Source: Methylomonas lenta
GTDB taxonomy: Bacteria; Pseudomonadota; Gammaproteobacteria; Methylococcales; Methylomonadaceae
Assembly (NCBI RefSeq): GCF_001644015.1
Contig: NZ_LUUI01000163.1
Location: forward strand, 1 to 47,202
Direction of reading: 5' to 3'
DNA length: 47,202 nt
Shown: positions 7,974 through 16,327 of the stretch, piece after piece
How positions within the stretch are numbered: the first letter of the stretch is position 1
Layout of the letters: every line of letters starts with the position of its first letter
Made by a program: the position numbers and the translations under genes
Notes under the pieces: model-generated
What the model saw: the letters and a program-made list of their open reading frames with translations, nothing else
Told to the model about the DNA's origin: nothing
Database searches by the model: none

Positions 7974-8898
7974 GGCTTATTTTTTCATCTTCGGTGAGGT
8001 TATTAGGCAGCAAACTTTTCAGTGCAGCCATGATTTCTTTCACCTTACCTCCATCGTTATGACTCAGCGCATAATCCAATAACCAAACCAGATCTCTTAA
8101 GGCATTGAGTTTCGCCTCTGCATAATGCGCCTGATGCAGCAGCTTGGATTTATTCAATAATTTTTGGCAAAGGGTTTTTAATGCCTCCAATGAAAATGGC
8201 TTACACAGATATTCACTGGCACCGTTCAATAACAACTTGTTTTGCAGCCTGGGCTTATCTAAGGCCGTGACGATGATCACCGACTGATTCTTATTGCGCG
8301 CCATCATTTTATTGAGAATGTCTTCACCCGACAGTTTAGGCAACATCAAGTCCAACAACACCAAATCGTGGTGCTTTGTTTCCCAAAGCGCATAGCCAGA
8401 TAAACCGTCGTAGGCGGTATCGACCTCGTAGAGGTCTTTCAGGGCATGGTATGCCGTTATAGAGGCGTCTTTATCATCTTCGATGATCAGCACCGAATGT
8501 CTGGCAGGATTAAGGCATCCGCCAAGCTGCACATTTTCGGGATCATTGACCGCTGCGAGCACACTGGCCAACGCCTCTAATGGCACCACAGTAAAACCAT
8601 ATTCCTTGGCCAATAATTCCGGAATATCGATCTCACAGGTTTCTTTAATCAAAAAAATAGGTCGCGCGTAGGCGCTAAAACGCATCGCATTAATCAGTGT
8701 CGATAGCCGCCAGATATCCATGCCCGCGACGGAGTATTCGGCCACGATAAGGTCACAACGCTGGGTGAGTAATGCATCCATCAGTGCTCGGGCCGATGCA
8801 ACGTGAGCCACTGAATCGGCCTTGATACCGGCCGCAACCAGATGTGCTTCTATAGCCGCTGCATTACTGAATGGATCGGTTACTATCAATACGTTCAT
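7954..8898 (-). CDS. Double-receiver response regulator, first receiver degenerate
   Basis: A 314-residue protein with two CheY-like receiver domains and no DNA-binding domain. In the first (residues 1-115) the phosphoacceptor position carries Glu54 (VAEYS) instead of Asp, which may mimic a permanently phosphorylated state. The second (about 133-255) is intact: acidic pocket EDD (140-142), Asp183 (LLDLMLP), a Thr in IVTAL and Lys in CKPF. The C-terminal 50 residues are helical and could be a partner-binding or Hpt-like region, but no phosphorylatable His motif stands out. The start at 8898 begins the first receiver; an in-frame upstream extension to 8961 has no domain meaning. Convergent with the histidine kinase, overlapping by 20 bases. 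Confidence 0.82.
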   Translation of the reverse strand: MNVLIVTDPFSNAAAIEAHLVAAGIKADSVAHVASARALMDALLTQRCDLIVAEYSVAGMDIWRLSTLINAMRFSAYARPIFLIKETCEIDIPELLAKEYGFTVVPLEALASVLAAVNDPENVQLGGCLNPARHSVLIIEDDKDASITAYHALKDLYEVDTAYDGLSGYALWETKHHDLVLLDLMLPKLSGEDILNKMMARNKNQSVIIVTALDKPRLQNKLLLNGASEYLCKPFSLEALKTLCQKLLNKSKLLHQAHYAEAKLNALRDLVWLLDYALSHNDGGKVKEIMAALKSLLPNNLTEDEKISLIAREF

Positions 8899-9111
8899 GA
8901 CGATGACTCCAAGGTTACCAGAAGAAGATACCCAAAGATTGCCGCAATTGACAAAGCCCACAAAACCTTCTAACCCAAATTTTTCAGCACCCTAAGGGCT
9001 CATCGATAAATAACTTGTACACTTCTACCTGTCAAAATGACCACACGACGAGGATAGAAAAGACTTAATTGAACAAGTTATTTCATAACGGGCCCTAAAT
9101 TATTCATTACC

Positions 9112-10464
9112 CTAACAAGGATGAACTGTAGCGATAATATCTTGAGCCGGCTTTAAGGTAATGCTGGCGGCTTCCCGGATCTCACCCGACGTTTTAAACG
9201 TAAACGTTCTTAACAGGGTCACGATAATGACCATCATTTCAAGTTCTGCAAAGTGACGACCAATACAGTTATGTAAGCCCCCGCCAAATGGGTAATAGGC
9301 GTATTTATGCCGTTTGGCACCCAACCGAGGCATTAAAAAATGTTCAGGATAAAAGTCGTTGGGTTTTTCCCAAAGCCTGGGATGGCGATGCGTGGCATAC
9401 ATGCTCAGAATAATGATGGTATCTTTATCAATGCGCTGCCCTCCTATCTCAACCTTAGCAATCGCCTGGGTTGAAAGCGCTGCGGCCGGCGGATACAGAC
9501 GTAGGGTTTCATAGAGCACGGCACGGGTATAGGTCAATTTCTCCAAACTCGCGGCATTCAAGGGGTCGTCTTGATATTTTTGGATCTCTTCGCTGACGTG
9601 GGCGTGTACGTTTTCGTGCCTGCCCAGCAAATAAAAAAACCAGGCCAGCGTATTCAAAGTGGTGTCTTGTCCGGCAAAAAATAAGTTAATCGATTCATCC
9701 GTCAACAGCGCCGCGGTCATGCGATAACCGGTCTTGATATCGACAGCCTGTTGCATGGCCGAAATCAGACTCGGCTCCAATCCAGTCTGCTTCTGGATAA
9801 TTTCCTGGCTGACAAAATCCGATAGATAATTTACTGCAGCCTGGTAAGCGCGACTTTTGGATGGCATCAACTTCATCAATTTGCCATTACTAATCATTTC
9901 AGCCACTAAATGCGGCAATAACCCTGTGCTGATGATTTCAATAGCCTGAATTAATGCCTGACTATTGGGTAGCGTGTCGACAGAGCGGCCGGTTAAGACC
10001 TGAATAAAAATTCTTTGAATCAGGCGTTTCAGCGACTTGGAAAGATTGATCGTCCCCGGGGCTACCGAAAGCAATTTGGTATTTGCGTTCACCGCTTCAT
10101 CGATAAAGACCTTCTCCCATGCAGCAATTGCCTCCTTGGTAAAAATCGGCTGCATTAAACGTCGTTGCTGGGTCCAAGTATCACTTTTGCTGTTGATGAG
10201 GCCATCACCAAACAACGATTTTTTAGCCTCATACAGAAAATCTCGACTTAACAAGCCCCTGGCTTCTTGTGCATAAACAGCCTCAATCAGCTCAGGATGG
10301 CAGACAAACAGGAGTTTCTTATTGAAAAAACGACCTAGTACCAGATCACCGTGTCGCTGATGTAGAGACGTTAGTGTTTTTACGGGCCGACTTAAAGATC
10401 TCAGCAGAGGAAGCATGAGAGAAGGTTCCTTGATCAGCGGTAACGGCGTGCTTAAAACGTCCAT
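9112..10464 (-). CDS. Cytochrome P450
   Basis: A 450-residue soluble cytochrome P450 monooxygenase. The I-helix oxygen-binding motif is AGQDTT, the K-helix shows ExxR (ETLRLYPP), and the heme loop reads FGGGLHNCIG with the thiolate Cys at about residue 400. The usual Arg in FGxGxRxCxG is His here. No transmembrane anchor or reductase domain is present, so separate redox partners (ferredoxin or flavodoxin) are required; none is encoded nearby. The gene starts 13 bases inside the end of the TonB receptor gene, so the two form an operon. This pairing suggests oxidation of the compound the receptor imports, or synthesis of its ligand. The substrate cannot be told from the sequence. Confidence 0.9.
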   Translation of the reverse strand: MDVLSTPLPLIKEPSLMLPLLRSLSRPVKTLTSLHQRHGDLVLGRFFNKKLLFVCHPELIEAVYAQEARGLLSRDFLYEAKKSLFGDGLINSKSDTWTQQRRLMQPIFTKEAIAAWEKVFIDEAVNANTKLLSVAPGTINLSKSLKRLIQRIFIQVLTGRSVDTLPNSQALIQAIEIISTGLLPHLVAEMISNGKLMKLMPSKSRAYQAAVNYLSDFVSQEIIQKQTGLEPSLISAMQQAVDIKTGYRMTAALLTDESINLFFAGQDTTLNTLAWFFYLLGRHENVHAHVSEEIQKYQDDPLNAASLEKLTYTRAVLYETLRLYPPAAALSTQAIAKVEIGGQRIDKDTIIILSMYATHRHPRLWEKPNDFYPEHFLMPRLGAKRHKYAYYPFGGGLHNCIGRHFAELEMMVIIVTLLRTFTFKTSGEIREAASITLKPAQDIIATVHPC

Positions 10465-12506
10465 TTAATCTGCCCTATGATAGAACGCTCGAAAACGGGC
10501 ACATCGCCCGGCAATAACGTTGGATTTAAACTCGGCTCCTTGGCAGGACTGCCGAAGATATTATTGGCTCTCACCACGAACGCTAATGGCTTTGCGACCT
10601 GCGTCGACAGGGTGAGCCCTGCGGTAAAATAACCGACTAACGGGGGGCGCGGATCATTTTCAGGACGATTGCGCTCACCGATCCAATCAAGTTGCGTCCC
10701 GATTCGCCAGTCTTTGACAAATTCCCAGTTGATGAGTGATTTGACCATATGCTTTGGCAATAGACCGGTTTGATTACTCTCACTCACGCCGTGATAGCTG
10801 TAATTAACTGTAAAATTAAAGTTATCAGTCAAGGCATAACGCATTTCGGTTTCCAAGCCTATGCCATTGATTTTTGGGGCGTTGGTGAAAGCCACGGGGT
10901 TAGGTGAAACAGCGTTCATTGAGGTTAAGCTTGAATCGCTGACAGAGGTAATTAAATTATCGAATTCAAACCAGTACACATTAGCGGAAGTCGTAAGACC
11001 GGGCGACCATTTATTTTCAATCTGAAACTCTAACGTATTTACCGATTCTGACTTGATATGGGTGTCGGGCGTTAAGGGCAGGTTTTTTTCAAGAAAGGAC
11101 GGTGGTCGAAATGAGCGACTGTAAAGCAGTTTGGCAGTGAGGTTGTTGTTCACATTCCAAACCAACGAAACGCGTGGGCTGATGCCATCCAAGACATCGG
11201 AATAATAATCGTAACGCAAGCCGCTGGTCAGATAAAAATCATTGGCGAAGTTCCATTCATCCTGGAATAAGGCATAAAAATTCGTGCGATTTTTTGAGCT
11301 TAAAATCGGGTCTGCGCCAAATGCCGACACGTCCGTTAAAGGGACTTGCGCGACAAAGTTGGGCGTAATCAGGTAGTTGATTTTATTACTGACGTCACTC
11401 ACCCACGTATAGATGATACCCGTGCCCACTATCACTTTATGCCGCTGAATTCCGGCATAATTTAATTGATTGGTTAGCCCGGTCGTACCCTGAAAATTAG
11501 TCGCTTGGCTTTCCGCACCCTGAGGCAGCAGACCTCCGAAGGTGCCTGCGGGTAACAGATTATAATGCCATTGCGTGTTTTGCCCGATAAAATAGACTGT
11601 TGTATCCAGGCCCAATGCATCCGATAGCTGATGCTGCATTGTAAGATCAAGATTATATATATCTTCATTAGCTGCGCCTTTCGGGTCTAACGCGAGCGCT
11701 GCACCTTCCCCCGTCTGGACATTATTGAATCGTTGATAGCCCATTCTAAGCCTGAGCCAATCCTGGTAAGCCACATCTATTCGCGCATCGATATCATCAC
11801 GGCCAAAGTTTGTGGGTCCAGGCGCATAGGAGACCGCTGTACCAAACAACCCATCCAACACGGTTTGGGTATCTCGCGCTATCAGCCCCTGGTCACCGCC
11901 GGTTGTTCCGCCTTGTAAAGAGACGGCATATTCCCACTCTGTTTCTTTTTGGCCATATTGCGCCCATCCCTCGTAGGTATCTTGACTCCCCAAGAAGCCA
12001 CCGACATAGCCGCCGTTGATTTCACCACCGGTTTTAGTAATGATATTGATGACCCCTGTCGTGGCATCACCACCATAAAGCATAGACCCCGGACCTCGGA
12101 TAATTTCAATATGCGATATATTCTTGACCGGCATGGTCCAGGCCAGCGGCTTGCCGCCAATTGCAGTATTTCTGAGGGGAATACCATTGACTAACAGTAG
12201 AACCTGGGTATTGGCTTCGGAATAGATACCTCGAAACCCAACCACTTTATTGCCGGCCCGGGCGGTGCTCACATGGATGCCAGGCAGGTATTCCAACACA
12301 TCCTCTAAACGCCGTGCGCCAATAGCTTCAATGTCTTCTCGGGTGATGACCGAGGTTACACTAGGCGTAAGATTTTTCGGTACGGGATGACCCGAGGCTA
12401 TGGATATCATTTTGTCACTACCGTACACCAACTCCAAGTCGTCCATAGCTCGGATGGTTTCAGGTAATAAAATGACGAAAATCAGTAGTGGCTTTGTCAT
12501 TTTCAT
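10452..12506 (-). CDS. TonB-dependent outer membrane receptor
   Basis: A 684-residue TonB-dependent receptor. A hydrophobic leader (about residues 1-20) precedes the plug domain: VTSVITREDIEAIGARRLEDVLEYLP-like start near residue 50, VLLLVNGIPL, IEIIRGPGSMLYGGDATTGVINIITK. The rest is a 22-strand-type beta-barrel with aromatic-rich strands ending in the terminal WTF expected for BAM-dependent insertion. A short extension before the plug (LELVYGSDK) may hold the TonB box; no FecA-like signalling domain is present. The start has GAGG seven bases upstream. It overlaps the downstream P450 gene by 13 bases. Cargo could be a siderophore, vitamin or organic substrate; no Fur-like site was identified. 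Confidence 0.9.
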   Translation of the reverse strand: MKMTKPLLIFVILLPETIRAMDDLELVYGSDKMISIASGHPVPKNLTPSVTSVITREDIEAIGARRLEDVLEYLPGIHVSTARAGNKVVGFRGIYSEANTQVLLLVNGIPLRNTAIGGKPLAWTMPVKNISHIEIIRGPGSMLYGGDATTGVINIITKTGGEINGGYVGGFLGSQDTYEGWAQYGQKETEWEYAVSLQGGTTGGDQGLIARDTQTVLDGLFGTAVSYAPGPTNFGRDDIDARIDVAYQDWLRLRMGYQRFNNVQTGEGAALALDPKGAANEDIYNLDLTMQHQLSDALGLDTTVYFIGQNTQWHYNLLPAGTFGGLLPQGAESQATNFQGTTGLTNQLNYAGIQRHKVIVGTGIIYTWVSDVSNKINYLITPNFVAQVPLTDVSAFGADPILSSKNRTNFYALFQDEWNFANDFYLTSGLRYDYYSDVLDGISPRVSLVWNVNNNLTAKLLYSRSFRPPSFLEKNLPLTPDTHIKSESVNTLEFQIENKWSPGLTTSANVYWFEFDNLITSVSDSSLTSMNAVSPNPVAFTNAPKINGIGLETEMRYALTDNFNFTVNYSYHGVSESNQTGLLPKHMVKSLINWEFVKDWRIGTQLDWIGERNRPENDPRPPLVGYFTAGLTLSTQVAKPLAFVVRANNIFGSPAKEPSLNPTLLPGDVPVFERSIIGQIKWTF

Positions 12507-12955
12507 GCCGCACCCTCTTAGCGATTATTTACTTTTTCTTAAGAATCTTTTAACCAGTTGAAAACATAAATAATTGTATATGCTGTTCATTGCATCTACT
12601 TGCGATAAAGTCTATATAACTAATTTACTCCTCGCAAGCATTTTTTGCTTTCGGCAATACACTGAACCACCTATCAATTGCCACACCCCCGCCCTGGCAA
12701 CAAGTAGCTCAAATCAGATACAGCAACACCCTCATGAAATCTTGATAGCCAGACAATCAACAACATCATTGAATCAAGGAAGCATCTACTGAAATACTGA
12801 ATAGAAGACTGCATTAAAAACTCTTCGCAAAACAATTTAGGGTTTTCAATGGTTTTTCTTGATCAATTCATAAATTATAGATCTAAAGACCTTATGACGA
12901 TATTTGATTCAATAAAACTGCCCGTAATGCTTACACATTCTGGAAAGAGGATTTT
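12507..12955. other. 449-base gap between divergent TonB receptor and AlpA-like genes
   Basis: A/T-rich intergenic DNA that must contain the promoters of the minus-strand receptor/P450 operon and the plus-strand AlpA-like gene. No convincing -35/-10 pair, operator palindrome or conserved protein is visible. A 72-codon open frame (12574-12792) has no ribosome binding site and an unremarkable composition, so I do not call it. Confidence 0.5.
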
Positions 12956-13135
12956 ATGAATAAGCCAGCTTTAGTATATCTTCGACCCAAATCTGCCGCT
13001 GAATATTTAGGCATTAGTATCGCAACATTCTGGCGCCTAGTCGCTAAAGGTAAAATACCTACCGCCAAAATAAGCTCACGCACAACCGTTTGTAAAAGAG
13101 AAGATCTTGACGACCTAATTGACTCTGCACTATAA
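12956..13135 (+). CDS. AlpA/excisionase-like small HTH protein
   Basis: A 59-residue protein that is almost entirely one MerR-type winged helix-turn-helix of the excisionase/AlpA class (HTH_17). It has the pattern RPKSAAEYLGIS-x-ATFWRLVAKGKIP, followed by a wing (TVCKREDLDDLI). An AAGAGG ribosome binding site lies five bases before the ATG. Such proteins act as recombination directionality factors or activate integrase genes of prophages and integrative elements. No integrase lies next to it in the window. It may be the excision factor of the element at 1-4489, a cargo regulator, or a leftover of another element. Confidence 0.75.
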   Translation: MNKPALVYLRPKSAAEYLGISIATFWRLVAKGKIPTAKISSRTTVCKREDLDDLIDSAL

Positions 13136-13534
13136 GATACAGCCATCATTTTCTTAAACAACAATCTTCAAGCCTCCGGTAAATAGGCTTTAGAGACATA
13201 TCGCCCCAAATAGCGCTTTACTAAACAAAGCCAAACGATGACGCCGAAGTTTTATCTTTAAGAATTCTGCCCTGAAGCAAAACCAACCACACCGATATAG
13301 ATCGAAACCCCTAAGCATGTTTCTGACAAATTTTTCTAGCTTGCGGAAAACGATCGCAAAGAATTGCGACCTGATAAGGGCGGATAAAAAGCGATAAATG
13401 AATTTTGGCTAAGATGGCTTTGAATTTTATTCCCAATACTGGAAACAAGAAGCACTTAAAAACCGCGCTTGCCTACTAAATTTAAAGTTATTGCTCAAAG
13501 CGACATTGAACGCGACATTAACAAATACAACAGC
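13136..13534. other. 399-base gap, no gene seen
   Basis: Stop-rich A/T-biased DNA between the AlpA-like gene and the tRNA terminator. A short frame reading KVIAQSDIERDINKYNSQ (about 13481-13534) is not preceded by a start and matches nothing I recognise; it may be decayed coding sequence. Confidence 0.4.
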
Positions 13535-13567
13535 CAAAAAAAAGGGCCTACATTGCTGTAAGCCCTT
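13535..13567 (-). terminator. Rho-independent terminator of the tRNA operon
   Basis: On the minus strand an 11-base-pair stem with one G-U pair (arms 13542-13552 and 13557-13567) closes a GCAA tetraloop and is followed by a run of T. It begins nine bases after the tRNA-Asn 3' end, ending the Ser-Arg-Asn tRNA transcript. Confidence 0.85.
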
Positions 13568-13575
13568 GATATATT

Positions 13576-13651
13576 TGGCTCCCCCGGACGGGCTCGAACC
13601 GCCGACCTAGTGATTAACAGTCACCCGCTCTACCGACTGAGCTACAGGGGA
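13576..13651 (-). tRNA. tRNA-Asn (GTT)
   Basis: A 76-base cloverleaf with anticodon GTT in loop CTGTTAA. The acceptor TCCCCTG pairs with CGGGGGA, the T loop is TTCGAGC, and the encoded 3' end is CCA. It is the last of three co-oriented tRNA genes after csrA. Its 3' end faces the accessory region, making it a possible but unproven integration site. Confidence 0.97.
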
Positions 13652-13671
13652 ATAATATTTATTTCTCAATA

Positions 13672-13748
13672 TGGCGCGCCCGGAGAGATTCGAACTCCCG
13701 ACCGCTCGGTTCGTAGCCGAGTACTCTATCCAGCTGAGCTACGGGCGC
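13672..13748 (-). tRNA. tRNA-Arg (ACG)
   Basis: A 77-base cloverleaf with anticodon ACG in loop CTACGAA. The acceptor GCGCCCG pairs with CGGGCGC, the T loop is TTCGAAT, and the encoded 3' end is CCA. The anticodon's first A is expected to be deaminated to inosine to read CGU, CGC and CGA codons. Confidence 0.97.
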
Positions 13749-13812
13749 CTGTTTGAGCCGCTTATTATCGTTTTTATTTAATCTTGTGTCAACAACTTTT
13801 AAGCATTTTTTA

Positions 13813-13903
13813 TGGCGGAGAGAGAGGGATTCGAACCCTCGATGCGCTTTTGGCACATACTCCCTTAGCAGGGGAGCGCCTTCGGCCTCTCGGCCATCTC
13901 TCC
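13813..13903 (-). tRNA. tRNA-Ser (GCT)
   Basis: A 91-base tRNA with a long variable arm as expected for serine and anticodon GCT (loop CTGCTAA), reading AGC/AGU. The acceptor GGAGAGA pairs with TCTCTCC, and CCA is encoded. It begins eight bases after the csrA stop codon, so it is probably processed from a csrA-tRNA transcript. Confidence 0.97.
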
Positions 13904-13911
13904 TAAACTTT

Positions 13912-14103
13912 TTAAACCTCGGAAGATTTGGATTCAGATTGCTCCTTTTTAATCCTCTCGTAGATTTCTTCCCTATGAACAGAAACATCCTTCGGAGCAT
14001 TTACGCCTATCCGAACTTGATTTCCTTTTACGCCGAGTACGGTGACTGTGACTTCGTCACCAATCATTAAGGTTTCCCCCACTCTACGAGTCAAGATAAG
14101 CAT
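13912..14103 (-). CDS. csrA: Carbon storage regulator CsrA
   Basis: A 63-residue CsrA/RsmA RNA-binding protein, near-canonical throughout ([39 protein letters not shown]). It binds GGA motifs in mRNA leaders as a dimer and controls carbon metabolism, motility and biofilm genes. The start at 14103 gives the standard N-terminus and has GGGAG five bases upstream; the seven-residue upstream extension is not supported. The Leu4/Arg6/Arg7 and Arg44-region residues used for RNA binding are present. It lies directly upstream of tRNA-Ser, a synteny common in gammaproteobacteria. Given the c-di-GMP and histidine kinase genes in the window, CsrA-linked regulation of some of them is plausible but not shown. 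Confidence 0.97.
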   Translation of the reverse strand: MLILTRRVGETLMIGDEVTVTVLGVKGNQVRIGVNAPKDVSVHREEIYERIKKEQSESKSSEV

Positions 14104-14264
14104 AACATCTCCCTTCATGTCCAAAACACTTTGTTTCTAAAACAAACTGAGCTGACAATTATATTATCTTTTTAAAAAAAAGAAAGTTAATTTATCGTTC
14201 TTTAGCAGACTAAAAGCTATCATCCTGTAATATACAGATTAATTATTTAAAACTGAGAAATATT

Positions 14265-15170
14265 ATGCTGATTCAGTGGTACCCAGGCCATATGCACAAG
14301 GCTAGCAAAGAAATCAAACAAGCCCTGCCTAACATTGACTTACTTATAGAAATTCTCGACGCGCGCATTCCCTATAGCAGCCAAAATCCAATGCTGGCGG
14401 AGCTTCGCGGCGACAAACCCACGATACGCGTATTAAGCAAAACGGATCTTTCCGATCCGGAAGTTACTCGGCAATGGCAAATTCATTTAGAACAGGAGCT
14501 GGCTGTTAAGTCACTCGCCGTTACCACACAACAACCCGATAAGATCAAACAAATTATAGACTTATGCGGCAAAATGCTGCCGGAAAAAAACGCTAGCAAT
14601 AAAGTCATTCGCACAATGATTATGGGCATACCCAACGTAGGTAAATCGACTATTATCAATATTCTGGCTGGCCGCACCATCGCCAAAACCGGCAACGAAC
14701 CCGCAGTCACCAAACATCAACAACGAATCAATTTGCAAAATAATATCGTGTTATCCGATACACCTGGCGTACTGTGGCCAAATGTGGAAAACCGTAACAG
14801 TGGCTACCGCTTAGCGGTAACAGGCGCCATCAAAGACACAGCCTTTCAACATGACGACATCGCTTTATTTGCCCTGGAATATTTGTCTAAAACCTACCCT
14901 GAGCTATTAAAAAATCGCTATCAATTGGACATTTTGCCAACTGAAGCACTGAACTTGTTAGAAGCCATTGGTAAAAAACGCGGCTGCCTTCGCGCAGGCA
15001 AGCAAGTCGACCTGGATAAGGCAGCGAAACAGTTTGTAACAGAGCTTAGAGCAGGCACCATTGGCCCCATCAGCCTGGAAACACCTAATATGATTGCAAC
15101 CGAGATGTTAGAACTGGCTGCAATCAGAGAAGAAAAGGCTGCCAAAAGAGCCAACCGACGCAGAAGATAA
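14265..15170 (+). CDS. ylqF: RbgA/YlqF-like ribosome biogenesis GTPase
   Basis: A 301-residue circularly permuted GTPase of the YlqF/RbgA family. The motif order is permuted: G4 as SKTD (residues 58-61) comes before G1 GIPNVGKST (121-129) and G3 DTPG (LSDTPGVLWP). The N-terminus WYPGHMHKASKEI is characteristic. The C-terminal helical domain (about 190-301) includes basic KRGCLRAGKQVD and an Arg/Lys-rich tail suited to rRNA binding. It should assist late large-subunit assembly. The gene is convergent with nadA, with one base between the stop codons. SKTD in place of NKxD is common in this family. Confidence 0.9.
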   Translation: MLIQWYPGHMHKASKEIKQALPNIDLLIEILDARIPYSSQNPMLAELRGDKPTIRVLSKTDLSDPEVTRQWQIHLEQELAVKSLAVTTQQPDKIKQIIDLCGKMLPEKNASNKVIRTMIMGIPNVGKSTIINILAGRTIAKTGNEPAVTKHQQRINLQNNIVLSDTPGVLWPNVENRNSGYRLAVTGAIKDTAFQHDDIALFALEYLSKTYPELLKNRYQLDILPTEALNLLEAIGKKRGCLRAGKQVDLDKAAKQFVTELRAGTIGPISLETPNMIATEMLELAAIREEKAAKRANRRRR

Positions 15171-15171
15171 C

Positions 15172-16269
15172 TTAAGACGCTAATAACATATTGTCCAGCG
15201 ACTTTTTCGCCATTGCAGCTTGCTCAGCAGGCACCGAAATCTGATTAACCACATGCCCTGCCGCTAAGTTTTCTAACACCCAAGCCAGATGCTGCGGATC
15301 GGTACGGAACATCGTCGAACACATACTGAGGGTCGGCGACATAAAGTGCACGCTTTTACCCTGAGCCTTGCATTCCTGATTGAGCCGGTTAACCAAATTT
15401 AGCTCGGTGGCGACCAACCATCGCGTATTAGCTTCGGCTTCTCGGACAATTTTTAAAATCATCTCGGTAGAACCGATGTGGTCAGATTTCTGACACACTT
15501 CAAAACAGGCTTCCGGATGGGAAATAACAATAGTTTCCGGATATTTTTCCTTGAACGCATCAATTTGTTCGGGCTGAAAGGCCTGATGCACGGAGCAATA
15601 GCCTTTCCACAAAATAATCTTGGCATCGCGAATTTGTTGCTCCGTCAAGCCACCTTGCGGCTTATTAAAATCCCAAACCACCATTTGCTCCAATGGGATA
15701 CCCATTCGATAGCCGGTATTGCGACCTAAATGTTGATCGGGGAAAAACAAGACTTTTTCGCGCTTGGCAAAACTCCAGTTCAAGATTTTTTCGGCGTTGG
15801 ACGAGGTACAGACTATGCCCTCATGCTCTCCGCAAAAAGCTTTTAAATCGGCAGCGGAATTGATATAGGTCACGGGTGTTACCGTATTTTCCACATCAAT
15901 AATCCTGGCCAGCTCATCCCAACACTGTTGTACTTTGACGGTATTTGCCATGTCCGCCATAGAACAGCCTGCCGCCATATCCGGTAAAATCGCCATTTGT
16001 TCGGGGCGAGACAAAATATCTGCCACTTCCGCCATAAAGTGGACACCGCAAAATACAATGAACTCAGCTTCAGACTGCGACGCTTCGCGGGACAACTTTA
16101 ACGAGTCCCCAAATATATCCGCATGTTTGAAAACTTCATCGCGCTGGTAATGATGACCTAAGATGATGCAACGCTTGCCTAGCTTAGCTTTTGCTGCGCT
16201 TATACGCGCATCGCATTCGGCATCGTCTAGCAAGGCATAGTCATGGATGGGTAAGGGAGTGGAAGTCAT
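15172..16269 (-). CDS. nadA: Quinolinate synthase NadA
   Basis: A 365-residue quinolinate synthase, which condenses iminoaspartate with dihydroxyacetone phosphate in de novo NAD synthesis. The three cluster cysteines appear to be Cys102 (AAGCSMADM), Cys225 (KGYCSVHQ) and Cys317 (SPTLSMCSTMFRT), as expected for the [4Fe-4S] enzyme. Other family regions are GHHYQRDEV near the N-terminus and HPEACFEVCQ. The protein is intact and of usual length. It stands alone here; nadB and nadC are not in the window. The N-terminal ATG is followed by MTSTPLPIHDY without a strong ribosome binding site. Confidence 0.97.
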   Translation of the reverse strand: MTSTPLPIHDYALLDDAECDARISAAKAKLGKRCIILGHHYQRDEVFKHADIFGDSLKLSREASQSEAEFIVFCGVHFMAEVADILSRPEQMAILPDMAAGCSMADMANTVKVQQCWDELARIIDVENTVTPVTYINSAADLKAFCGEHEGIVCTSSNAEKILNWSFAKREKVLFFPDQHLGRNTGYRMGIPLEQMVVWDFNKPQGGLTEQQIRDAKIILWKGYCSVHQAFQPEQIDAFKEKYPETIVISHPEACFEVCQKSDHIGSTEMILKIVREAEANTRWLVATELNLVNRLNQECKAQGKSVHFMSPTLSMCSTMFRTDPQHLAWVLENLAAGHVVNQISVPAEQAAMAKKSLDNMLLAS

Positions 16270-16327
16270 TATTCAAACCTAAAACAAATGAAGCTTTTCT
16301 TTAAAATCATACCGGCCGGCAGAAAAC

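Noticed and set aside
12574-12792. 72-codon plus-strand frame between the TonB receptor and AlpA-like gene
   Set aside because: No ribosome binding site, composition unlike genes here, no recognisable motif.
13576-13651. ICE integration into tRNA-Asn as an established fact
   Set aside because: The tRNA's own terminator follows directly and no integrase or flanking direct repeat is in the window; kept only as a testable question.
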